Assembly (NCBI RefSeq): GCF_008923365.1
Contig: NZ_WBMR01000033.1
Location: 1-63,034, forward strand
DNA length: 63,034 bases
From: Actinomadura montaniterrae
Lineage (GTDB): Bacteria > Actinomycetota > Actinomycetes > Streptosporangiales > Streptosporangiaceae
Direction: 5' to 3'
The notes beneath the pieces were generated by a model. The model searched no databases. It saw only the letters and a program-made list of their open reading frames with translations, and was not told where the DNA came from. Position 1 is the first letter of the stretch. The number at the start of each line of letters is the position of its first letter. Shown here one piece after another: positions 8,544-16,339 of the stretch. The translations under genes were made by a program, and so were the position numbers.

Positions 8544-11500
8544 CATTCCTCCCCCGCGCGCAGTCCGGCGCCGACGTTGCGGCGGCGCAGGACCCGGATG
8601 ACAGGCGGCAGCACGAGCCCGAGGACGGCGGCCGTCCCGGCGAGCATCGCCGCGACCAGCGGCCACTGGACGATCAGGACGGCCGGCGGGTACGGCTCGG
8701 TCGCCTGCACCCCGACGACCAGGTGCGGGACGACGAGCCGCGCGACGAGCAGGCCGAGCGCGGTGCCGCCGGCGAGGCCGAGCACGACCAGGAACGCCTG
8801 CTCGACGGCGAGCATCCCTGCGACCTGGCGGGGGCCGACGCCGAGCGCGCGCAGCACCGCGAACTCGCGGGACCGCTGCCCGGCGGTGACGGCGGCGTTC
8901 ACCACGAACGCGATGACGGCGAAGGCGAGCGCGGAGCCGAAGCCGAGGACGAGCGCGCCCTGGAGCGCGGCGCCGAGCGGGGCGTCGCGGAGCCGGGAGC
9001 GCAGCGCGGCGCGGTCGCCGGTGACCTCGCCCCATTCGCGGTGCGCGTCGGCGGCCTTGACGGCGGGTCCGGTGCGGTCGCCGCGGACGGACGCCCACCA
9101 TTCGCCGGGCCGGGTGCTGTCGGGTCCGGCGCGTCCGGAGGCGAGCCGCTTCTCCACGAGGGTGGGCAGGTCGACGAGGACGCCGGGGGCGTCGGGCGCG
9201 GTGGTGGGCAGCGCGTCGACGACGCCGATGACCTTGACGGGCTGGTCGCCGTCGACGGTGCTCAGGGTGAGGGTGGCGCCGACGCCGACCTTGGCGCGAG
9301 ACGCGGCGGCGGCGGTGATGACGCCCGGCACGGCCGGCTGGAGGTGTACGTTCTGGTCGCCGTGGGGCGGTGGCGTGCCGGCGCCGAGCACCGCGTGGAC
9401 GGACGTCCCGCTGGCGAGCCGGAGGCTGCCGAACACGACCTCGCCGGGCGGGCTGGCGGGGATCGCGATCTCGGCGAGCCCGGGCCCGTTCGCCAGCTTC
9501 GGGCGGGACGGGTGGACGGGGTCCGTCGGCTCGGCGAACACGTCCCACCGGGCTCCGGCGGGTGGCGCGGCCTCGCCGGTCCCCTCTCCGCGGACGTGCT
9601 CCAGGGTGAGGTCGATGGCCCCGCTGTAGCCGTTGTCGTCGTAGGAGTAGTGCAGGGCGCGCACGGACAGCGGGTAGCTCAGCACGCCGCCGGGTCCGGC
9701 GAGGGCGGCGGTGTCGACCGCGATGGTGTGGGTCCGGCCGTCCGGCCGGATGCCGGGGAGCGGGACGCGGGCCGTCACGCCGTGGGCGTCGGCGACGGTC
9801 GCCTCGGCCTTGTACGCGTCGACCGGCGGCGGGACGGTGCCGTCGGGCAGCGGCGGGACGGGTCCGGCGCGCTTCAGCCGGATGTCGAACAGCAGCCGCG
9901 CGGGCCTGCCGGGGACCGCGAGCCCGGGGGTCGGGGGGCGCGCGGCGGCGAGCGCGCCGAGCGCCAGGCCGTGCCGCAGGTCGGAGCGGATCCGGAGCAT
10001 CGTCCCGAGCCGCGCGGTGTCGGCCGCGAGCAGGGTGGCGGACGCGGTGCCGATGGTGCCCTCGACGCGCAGCGCGCCGGTCACGGAGGTGACGCCGGGC
10101 AGCGCCGCGACCCGGCCGCCGGCGCCGAGCGGGGTCGGGGCGAAGACCCCGACGGGCGCGCTGACGCGCAGGTCGCTGCCGCTCTGGAAGTCGGCCTGGT
10201 CGGTCTGCGAGCGGCGCCAGGTCGCCATGGTCGTGACCGACAGCACCCCGACCGCGATCGCCATGACCAGGAGCAGCACGGGCCCGGCGTAGCGCAGCGA
10301 GCGGCGGCCGACCTGCCGGGCGCCGAGCGCGGGGGCCAGGCCGCGGCCGCGCGCGGCGACCCGTTCGGCGGCGCCGGAGGCGACGGGCACGACGCGCAGC
10401 AGCAGGACGGCGCCGGCGAGCAGCCCGAGCGCGGGCCCGGACACGATGACCGGGTCGACACCGGACGCGCCGCCGGACGCGCCGGTCCCGTCGACGCCGT
10501 ACCGGGTGAGCTGCCAGATCGCGAGCGCGGCGACGAGCAGCAGCGCGAGGTCGGCGCCCGATCCGACGAGCCCGCCGCGGCGGGCGCGGCCCATGCCGGC
10601 CTGCGCCTCGACGAAGGTGCGGTTCGCGCCGCGCAGCGTCGGGACGGTCAGCGCGACGGCGCCGGCGAGCGCGGTGGCGACCGAGACGCCCCACAGCGGC
10701 GCGAGGGGCCCGGCGTCCAGCCGCAGCCCGGACGCGCGGATCGCGGGCGCCCATCCGGCGAGGTGCAGCAGCGGCCCGGCGAGCAGCGGCCCGCACACCG
10801 CGGCGGGCAGCACGATCAGCGCGCCCTCGGCGACGCCGAGCCGGGCGAGCTGGCGCATGCCGAGGCCGCGGGTGCGCAGCAGCGCGACCTCCCCGCGCCG
10901 GTGGTCGGCGAGCAGCCGGGCGACGAGCATCCAGGCGCATCCGGCCAGCAGGATCAGCTGGAGCACCGGGATCAGCATGGTGGAGCGGGTGACCCGGACC
11001 GCGTCGGCGAGCTGGGCGGCGAGCGTCGGCAGGCTCGTCACGACGGTGTACTGGGCGCCGCCGGAGGCCTTCTGGACGATGGCGCCGCTGCGCGCGGCGC
11101 GGCCGCCGAGCGGGTCGATGTCGCCGGTGCCGATGTGCCGCAGGTCGGGCATGACCGTCCACCGGACGTCCACGCCGGTGCCGGTGAGGCGGGCGGCGAA
11201 CACGTCCTGCGGCACCACGAGCGGCCCGTAGGTGGTGTAGTCGCCGTGCTCGGCGCCGGTGGTGACCAGCTGGTCGCCCTGCCAGAAGTAGTCGTCCGGG
11301 CGGGGCACCTCGAAGAGCCCGACGACGCGGGCGCGCACGACCGACCTCTTGTCGACGCGGCCGTGCAGGGTGAGGACGTCGCCGACGGCGGCGTGCATCG
11401 AGCGGGCGGCGGCGGCCGGGAGGGCGGCCTCCATCTCGGCGTCCTTGCCGGTCCCGGCGCCCGGCGAGGGCCAGCGGCCCTGGGCGAGGCGGGCGTGCCG

Positions 11501-11878
11501 GTCGATGCCGGTGAAGGTCGCGAACGCGGTGAGCTGCGGGTGCTCGCTCTTCTCCTGCCCCGGCAGCGTGTAGGAGTCGCTGCGGACGCCCATGGAGACC
11601 GATAACGGGACGTCCCGGTAGATCTGCTTGAGCGCGGCGTCCACCTGCCGCTGCGCGGTGCCGAGCCCGCCGGCCGGGACGTTGGTGCTGAGCGTCGTGC
11701 CGACCGTCGCGAACGTCGCGTCGGCGAGCGTGCGCTGGAGGCCCTCGCGGGTCACCGAGCCGGCGTAGCCGACGAGGGCCGCGAGGACGGTCGTGGCGAA
11801 CAGCGCGGTGGCGCACGCGGCCAGCACCAGCGTGCGGTCCGCGGCCATGCGCCTGACGACGAGCCCCCGTTGCCCCAT
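8543..11878 (-). CDS. FtsX-like ABC transporter permease (first, large)
   Basis: 1111-aa permease, first gene of the ABC operon. It has an N-terminal helix (VLAACATALFATTVLAALVGYA), a long extracellular domain, a central bundle with two to four helices (LILLAGCAWMLVARLLADHRRG, then LALLLVAALAIW), a second extracellular domain of about 400 residues, and a C-terminal FtsX domain (GFGSALAFAVIAFVVNAAVTA and RSREFAVLRALGVGPRQVAGML). The start could instead be the ATG at 11848; neither has a strong RBS. It ends in GAGEE and its stop overlaps the next gene. The function is inferred from fold and context only. Confidence 0.88.
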   Translation of the reverse strand: MGQRGLVVRRMAADRTLVLAACATALFATTVLAALVGYAGSVTREGLQRTLADATFATVGTTLSTNVPAGGLGTAQRQVDAALKQIYRDVPLSVSMGVRSDSYTLPGQEKSEHPQLTAFATFTGIDRHARLAQGRWPSPGAGTGKDAEMEAALPAAAARSMHAAVGDVLTLHGRVDKRSVVRARVVGLFEVPRPDDYFWQGDQLVTTGAEHGDYTTYGPLVVPQDVFAARLTGTGVDVRWTVMPDLRHIGTGDIDPLGGRAARSGAIVQKASGGAQYTVVTSLPTLAAQLADAVRVTRSTMLIPVLQLILLAGCAWMLVARLLADHRRGEVALLRTRGLGMRQLARLGVAEGALIVLPAAVCGPLLAGPLLHLAGWAPAIRASGLRLDAGPLAPLWGVSVATALAGAVALTVPTLRGANRTFVEAQAGMGRARRGGLVGSGADLALLLVAALAIWQLTRYGVDGTGASGGASGVDPVIVSGPALGLLAGAVLLLRVVPVASGAAERVAARGRGLAPALGARQVGRRSLRYAGPVLLLVMAIAVGVLSVTTMATWRRSQTDQADFQSGSDLRVSAPVGVFAPTPLGAGGRVAALPGVTSVTGALRVEGTIGTASATLLAADTARLGTMLRIRSDLRHGLALGALAAARPPTPGLAVPGRPARLLFDIRLKRAGPVPPLPDGTVPPPVDAYKAEATVADAHGVTARVPLPGIRPDGRTHTIAVDTAALAGPGGVLSYPLSVRALHYSYDDNGYSGAIDLTLEHVRGEGTGEAAPPAGARWDVFAEPTDPVHPSRPKLANGPGLAEIAIPASPPGEVVFGSLRLASGTSVHAVLGAGTPPPHGDQNVHLQPAVPGVITAAAASRAKVGVGATLTLSTVDGDQPVKVIGVVDALPTTAPDAPGVLVDLPTLVEKRLASGRAGPDSTRPGEWWASVRGDRTGPAVKAADAHREWGEVTGDRAALRSRLRDAPLGAALQGALVLGFGSALAFAVIAFVVNAAVTAGQRSREFAVLRALGVGPRQVAGMLAVEQAFLVVLGLAGGTALGLLVARLVVPHLVVGVQATEPYPPAVLIVQWPLVAAMLAGTAAVLGLVLPPVIRVLRRRNVGAGLRAGEE

Positions 11879-11965
11879 AGCCGCACATGATCAATGGGCG
11901 TGACCTGGACAACAAGAGCTGAGCGGGTTTCTTGTACTTATCGCAACATTTCCGGTACTTCACCA

Positions 11966-11981
11966 TGATCTGGACAGATCA
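11966..11981. promoter_or_regulatory. palindromic operator-like site upstream of the ABC operon
   Basis: TGATCTG-GA-CAGATCA is a perfect inverted repeat with 7-bp arms. It lies about 90 bases upstream of the first permease start in the 145-base gap after the hydrolase gene, which also holds AT-rich stretches such as TTGTACTTATCG. It is likely a regulator binding site for the ABC operon; the regulator is unknown. Confidence 0.5.
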
Positions 11982-12023
11982 ACCGCCCTACCCGGTGCGC
12001 GGGCCTGTCCGGTGCGCGGCGGG

Positions 12024-13289
12024 TCACGCCTCGCCGCGGCGGAGGGCGATGAGGCGGTCCAGGACGTTCGCGTCCGCGGACAGGCCGTTGTGCGCGTACT
12101 CGCTCGTCACCCACGTCCGGATGCCCGGGATGGCGGCGGCCGTCGCCATCGACATCTCGCGGTCCACGTACATGTCGTCGTAGTAGACCGCCGCCGCCAC
12201 CGGCACGGTCGTGGACGCCAGCCGCTCCGGGTCGTACAACGCCGGCCATTCGTGCGCCGCGACCAGGTCGGCGCACTCCCGCAGCGGGACCAGCGCCGGA
12301 TCCTCCTCGAAGAACGACGGGAAGATCGTCTCGCCCAGGAAACGGAACGGCTCCGCCTGCGGCGCGAACTCGGGGAACTCCTCGACGACCCGCGCGGCCG
12401 ACCAGTTCGACGCCGTCCCGTTGCTGAGGGACGACTCGTGGATGAGCGCGTAGAGCGGCTGCGCCGCGAACGAAACGAGCGCGTTCACGCCGTGCAGGAA
12501 CGTGTCGGACAGCCGGTCCTCGGCGATGAACGCCTCCTCCAGCAGGTAGTGCAGGTTGTCGAACTGCGCGGAATGGCCGAGCCCGATGCCCAGGCCCTGG
12601 AACCGGCGGACGGTCAGCCGCTCCCCGCCCGGCAGGCGCTCGTCGGCCCGGTCCAGGTGCGCGGCGATGCGGCGCGCGACGTCCTGGTCCCCCGGGTAGC
12701 GCGCGAAGTAGCGCTCGTTGGCCGCGGCGATCCGCCGGTACGCCGCGCGGTACCAGTCGTCGGGCGTCGCCGTCAGGCTCGGCAGCCCGCCGGTGATGAA
12801 CGCCTCGCTCAGCCCCTCCGGCGCGATCGACAGGTACGTCACCGTGCAGAAACCGCCGAAGCTCTGCCCGAGCACGCTCCACGGGCGGTCCCCGGCCAGG
12901 TGGCGGCGCAGCAGTTCCGCGTCGCGGACGATCGAGTCGGCGCGGAAGTGCCGCAGGAGTTCGGCGGCGGCCTTCGGATCGGCGGGGAGCGTCTGCCGGT
13001 TCAGCGGCGTGCTGCGTCCGGTGCCGCGCTGGTCGAGCAGCAGCACCCGGTATTCCTTGAGCGCGCGGGCGAGCCACGCCGCGGGCATCGCGCCGGGCCG
13101 CGGCGACTTGTTGCCCGGCCCGCCCTGCAGGTAGAGCAGCCACGGCAGGTCCGCGTCACGCCTCCCGGGCGCGACGACCTCGCGCGCGTAGATCCGGATC
13201 GCACCCCCGGCCGGGTGGTCGTGGTCGAGCGGCACGTCCAGAAAATGGTCGGTGCACGCGTACCCGGCCCGGACGAACGAGTTCCCCAT
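12024..13289 (-). CDS. alpha/beta-hydrolase, prolyl aminopeptidase family (S33)
   Basis: 421-aa cytoplasmic hydrolase resembling proline iminopeptidases. Oxyanion-loop motif LQGGPGN (residues 54-60), DQRGTGRS (86-93) and nucleophile elbow GQSFGG with S143 are clear. The late YDDMYVDRE and SEYAHNG stretches supply candidate Asp and His. A lid domain of about 150 residues separates the two halves, as in Pip. It would cleave N-terminal proline or act on a similar small amide or ester. The gene starts only seven bases after the XRE-DUF5753 regulator stop, so it is probably translationally linked to that regulator. Confidence 0.87.
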   Translation of the reverse strand: MGNSFVRAGYACTDHFLDVPLDHDHPAGGAIRIYAREVVAPGRRDADLPWLLYLQGGPGNKSPRPGAMPAAWLARALKEYRVLLLDQRGTGRSTPLNRQTLPADPKAAAELLRHFRADSIVRDAELLRRHLAGDRPWSVLGQSFGGFCTVTYLSIAPEGLSEAFITGGLPSLTATPDDWYRAAYRRIAAANERYFARYPGDQDVARRIAAHLDRADERLPGGERLTVRRFQGLGIGLGHSAQFDNLHYLLEEAFIAEDRLSDTFLHGVNALVSFAAQPLYALIHESSLSNGTASNWSAARVVEEFPEFAPQAEPFRFLGETIFPSFFEEDPALVPLRECADLVAAHEWPALYDPERLASTTVPVAAAVYYDDMYVDREMSMATAAAIPGIRTWVTSEYAHNGLSADANVLDRLIALRRGEA

Positions 13290-13296
13290 TCCCCCA

Positions 13297-14232
13297 CTAT
13301 CCCCGACCCGCTGCGCCGCGGGAGAGGACGTCGGCGATGAGGTCGGGGGTGCGGGCGGGGGGCTCGGCCTGGACGCCCAGCCGGTTCAGCGCGTCCCGGT
13401 ACCGGATGACGTCGGACGGGCGGTCCGGGTACAGGGCGCCGGTGAGCTGCTCCAGGTACACGACGTCCGGGAGCTCCGGCTCGGCGAACCGGAGCAGGGT
13501 CACCGGGCCGCTCTCGACGGCGTGCCCGCCGGCGGCGAACGGCAGCACCTGGACGGTGACGTTCGGCAGCCGCGAGATCTCGACCAGGTGCCGCAGCTGC
13601 TCGCGCATCACCTCGGGGCCGCCGACGACGCGGCGCAGCGCGGCCTCGTCCAGCACCGCCCACAGCTTCGGCGGCTCGGGCCGGTCGAGGACGTGCCGGC
13701 GGCGCATCCGCAGCTCGACGCGGCGGTCGACCTCCTCGGCGCTCGCGTCCGGGTACCGGGCGGCGATGAGCGCGCGGGCGTAGCGCGGGGTCTGCAGCAG
13801 GTCCGGGACGTTCTGGACCTCGAACACCCGGACCAGCACGGCGCCCTGCTCCAGCCCGAGGTACGGCTCGAACCAGCCGGGCACGACGTCGGCGTACGGC
13901 TGCCACCAGCCCGGCCGGTTCGCCTGCTCGGCCAGCTCCAGCAGCGCCTCGCGGCGGACGGGGTCGTCCACCCCGTAGAGGGTGAGCAGGTCGGCGACGT
14001 CGCGCTCCTTGAACCCGACGCGGCCCAGCTCCATCCGGCTGATCTTGGAGTGCGAGCCGCGGATCTCGTAGCCGGCGGCCTCGGTGGAGATCTCGGCGGC
14101 CTCGCGGAGCCGGCGCAGCTGCGCGCCGACGACCATGCGGAGCACGGTCGGGCCGGCCGAGCCGGACGGGACGGAAACATCGATACCGGACACCTCGGGC
14201 GACGCCCCCGGTCCGACTCTCGGGTCTCCCAC
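13297..14232 (-). CDS. XRE-family regulator with DUF5753
   Basis: 311-aa regulator. An N-terminal helix-turn-helix (LRRLREAAEISTEAAGYEI, then SKISRMELGR) is followed by the large DUF5753 domain with its typical PGWWQPYADVVPGWF and FEVQNVPDLLQTPRYARA segments. The GTG at 14232 is preferred over a longer ATG start because GGAGG lies six bases before it. These proteins are abundant in Streptomyces and Actinomadura and usually pair with a DUF397 gene. Here the partner position is taken by a hydrolase. A perfect 14-bp palindrome (14249-14262) lies immediately upstream and is a likely autoregulatory site. Confidence 0.9.
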   Translation of the reverse strand: MGDPRVGPGASPEVSGIDVSVPSGSAGPTVLRMVVGAQLRRLREAAEISTEAAGYEIRGSHSKISRMELGRVGFKERDVADLLTLYGVDDPVRREALLELAEQANRPGWWQPYADVVPGWFEPYLGLEQGAVLVRVFEVQNVPDLLQTPRYARALIAARYPDASAEEVDRRVELRMRRRHVLDRPEPPKLWAVLDEAALRRVVGGPEVMREQLRHLVEISRLPNVTVQVLPFAAGGHAVESGPVTLLRFAEPELPDVVYLEQLTGALYPDRPSDVIRYRDALNRLGVQAEPPARTPDLIADVLSRGAAGRG

Positions 14233-14248
14233 GGGACGCCTCCTCGGC

Positions 14249-14262
14249 GCACGTCGACGTGC
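14249..14262. promoter_or_regulatory. perfect 14-bp palindrome before the XRE gene
   Basis: GCACGTCGACGTGC lies 16 bases upstream of the XRE-DUF5753 GTG start. It is self-complementary and shares the half-site GCACGT with a second palindrome found upstream of the paralogous XRE gene (51139-51150). The rest of the 14233-14504 gap shows no ORF and carries the divergent promoters. Confidence 0.55.
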
Positions 14263-14504
14263 CTTCCGCAAAGAAGTTACCCGCCCGCGAGCCCGTTGCC
14301 CAATGCACCCGGACGGACCGTTTCGTGCGTTTCTCCGGCGATTCGTCCCATCGGCCGCCGGCGGACCGGCGCTGACCTGGCAGGATACGAGCCGGCAAGA
14401 AAATCCCGAAAAAAGTCGCGGCGGATGTCGATCCGGCCCGCCCCCGCTCGACGCGTCAGTGAGGGCCGGGAAGGACCCGGCCCGGCAGGACCACGGAGGC
14501 ACCG

Positions 14505-14858
14505 ATGCGCTTCATGATGATGACCACCGACGACGGCGCGGAGCAGGGCGAGCCGGACGAGGCGATGATGGCGGAGATGGGCGCGTTCATCGCCGAGATG
14601 TCCGCGGCCGGGGTGCTGCTGGCGACCGGCGGCCTCGAGCCCGGCGGCACCCGCATCAAGGCGTCCGGCGGCAAGGTCACCCTCACCGACGGCCCGTTCG
14701 CCGAGGCCAAGGAGGTCGTGGTCGGCTTCGCGCTGGTCGAGGTGCGCAGCCGGGAGGAGGCGATCGAGCTGTCCAAGCGCTTCTTCCAGATCGTCGGCGA
14801 CGGCGAGGGCGTCATCCAGCAGGTCTTCGGCCCCGGCGACGAGGTCCCCGGCGCCTGA
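14505..14858 (+). CDS. DGPF-domain (YCII-related) protein
   Basis: 117-aa protein of the YCII/DGPF family with MRFMMMTTDD at the start and TLTDGPFAEAKEVVVGF in the middle, which contains the eponymous DGPF motif. GGAGG is five bases before the ATG. The family is small, cytoplasmic and ferredoxin-like; its exact chemistry is unknown. It sits directly ahead of an ECF sigma factor of the type that is habitually encoded next to DGPF proteins (ECF42), so it is presumably part of that regulon. Its stop codon lies inside a 14-bp tandem repeat. Confidence 0.9.
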   Translation: MRFMMMTTDDGAEQGEPDEAMMAEMGAFIAEMSAAGVLLATGGLEPGGTRIKASGGKVTLTDGPFAEAKEVVVGFALVEVRSREEAIELSKRFFQIVGDGEGVIQQVFGPGDEVPGA

Positions 14859-14905
14859 CCCCGGGCTCCTGACCCCGGCCGCCCGACCCCGGGCGCCCGG
14901 CCCGG
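14851..14905. repeat. 14-bp tandem repeat across the DGPF gene stop codon
   Basis: Units GCGCCTGACCCCGG, GCTCCTGACCCCGG, CCGCCCGACCCCGG and a 13-base degenerate copy follow each other. The first unit contains the stop codon of the DGPF gene. The remainder of the gap to 15010 is G+C-rich with no other feature. Confidence 0.8.
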
Positions 14906-15010
14906 CTCCCGGGTCCGGCGCCTGGGCCGGGCCGCCGGGACGGGCGGTGACCTGCGGGGAGGCGGCGTCCGGGTTGCGCGGCGGGCGGCGCGGGTGCTGT
15001 CATCGGCACC

Positions 15011-16339
15011 GTGACGCCATCCGCCGCCCCGGACGCCTCCGGCGCCCCCGACCCGCGCGCCGGCGGCGGACGCCCGTCGGGCGTGCACGCGAGCATCGAC
15101 GCGGTGTGGCGGCTGGAGTCCGCCCGCATCATCGCCGGGCTGGCCCGGCTGGTGCGCGACGTCGGCCTCGCGGAGGAGCTCGCGCAGGACGCGCTCGTCG
15201 CCGCGCTCGAACAGTGGCCCGGGTCGGGCGTCCCGGACAACCCGGGCGCCTGGCTCATGGCCGTCGGCAAGCGCCGCGCCATCGACCGGATCCGCCGCGA
15301 GCAGCGGCTGGAGACCAAGCTCGAGGAGCTCGGGCACGGGCTGGAGCCCGAGGCGCGGGAGGCGCCGCCCGAGTTCGACCTCGCCGCCGACGACGAGCAC
15401 ATCGAGGACGACGTCCTCCGGCTCGTCTTCACCGCCTGCCACCCGGTGCTGTCCACGCAGGCCAGGGTCGCGATGACGCTGCGCATGCTCGGCGGCCTCA
15501 CCACCGAGGAGATCGCCCGCGCGTTCCTGACCTCCGAGCCGACCGTCGCGCAGCGGATCGTCCGGGCCAAGCGGACGCTGTCGGAGGCCGGCGTCCCGTT
15601 CGAGGTGCCGGAGGGCCCCGACCGGGCCGCCCGGCTGTCGTCGGTGCTCGAGGTCGTCTACCTGATCTTCAACGAGGGCTACGCGGCGAGCGGCGGCGAC
15701 GACTGGGTCCGCACGGACCTGTGCCAGGAGGCGCTGCGCCTCGGCCGCATCCTCGCCCACCTCGCGCCCGGGGAGCCGGAGGTGCACGGGCTCGTCGCGC
15801 TGATGGAGATCCAGGCGTCCCGCATCCGCGCCCGCACCGGGCCGTCCGGCGAGCCCGTCCCGCTGCACGAGCAGGACCGCGCGCTCTGGGACCGGCTGCT
15901 CATCCACCGCGGCTTCGCCGCGCTGCTGCGCGCCCGCGAGATCGGCGCGCCGCCCGGCCCGTACGTCCTGCAGGCCGCGATCGCCGCCTCCCACGCGCAG
16001 GCCGCCACCGCCGCCGACACCGACTGGGCGCAGATCGCCTCGCTGTACGGGCACCTCGCGGAGGTCGCGCCGTCCCCGATCGTCGAGCTGAACCGGGCCG
16101 TCGCCGTCGGGATGGCGGACGGCCCCGAGGCGGGCCTCCGGCTCGTCGACGCCATCGCGGGCGAGCCGGCGCTGCGCGGCTACCCACTGCTGCCCGGCGT
16201 CCGCGGCGACCTGCTCGCCCGGCTCGGCCGGACCGCCGAGGCCCGCGCGGAGTTCGAGCGCGCCGCGGAGCTCACCCGCAACGCGCCCGAACGCCGCGTC
16301 CTGCTCGGCCGGGCCGCCGCCCTGCACGGCGCTCAGTAG
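15011..16339 (+). CDS. ECF sigma factor, ECF42-like with C-terminal extension
   Basis: 442-aa sigma-70-like factor with sigma2 (ARIIAGLARLVRDVGLAEELAQDALVAALEQW), a sigma4 helix-turn-helix (LGGLTTEEIARAFLTSEPTVAQRIVRAKR) and a roughly 240-residue C-terminal region of TPR-like character (DUF6596) including VYLIFNEGY and ELNRAVAVGMADGPEAGL. The GTG start has a weak RBS. This architecture and the neighbouring DGPF gene match group ECF42, which is known to lack an anti-sigma factor and use its C-terminal extension for control. The 3' end overlaps the convergent monooxygenase gene by seven bases. Confidence 0.9.
   Translation: MTPSAAPDASGAPDPRAGGGRPSGVHASIDAVWRLESARIIAGLARLVRDVGLAEELAQDALVAALEQWPGSGVPDNPGAWLMAVGKRRAIDRIRREQRLETKLEELGHGLEPEAREAPPEFDLAADDEHIEDDVLRLVFTACHPVLSTQARVAMTLRMLGGLTTEEIARAFLTSEPTVAQRIVRAKRTLSEAGVPFEVPEGPDRAARLSSVLEVVYLIFNEGYAASGGDDWVRTDLCQEALRLGRILAHLAPGEPEVHGLVALMEIQASRIRARTGPSGEPVPLHEQDRALWDRLLIHRGFAALLRAREIGAPPGPYVLQAAIAASHAQAATAADTDWAQIASLYGHLAEVAPSPIVELNRAVAVGMADGPEAGLRLVDAIAGEPALRGYPLLPGVRGDLLARLGRTAEARAEFERAAELTRNAPERRVLLGRAAALHGAQ

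Noticed and set aside
4947..9629. 1560-codon open frame antisense to the ABC genes
   Set aside because: Composition is Arg/Gly/Ala/Val/Asp/Gln low complexity typical of G+C-driven antisense frames, and clear ABC ATPase and permease motifs lie on the other strand.
5898..11966. 2022-codon frame spanning both permeases
   Set aside because: The frame is open through the first permease gene but in its wrong frame. The real first permease (8543-11878) has its own start and FtsX features; only the 3' part codes for the second permease.
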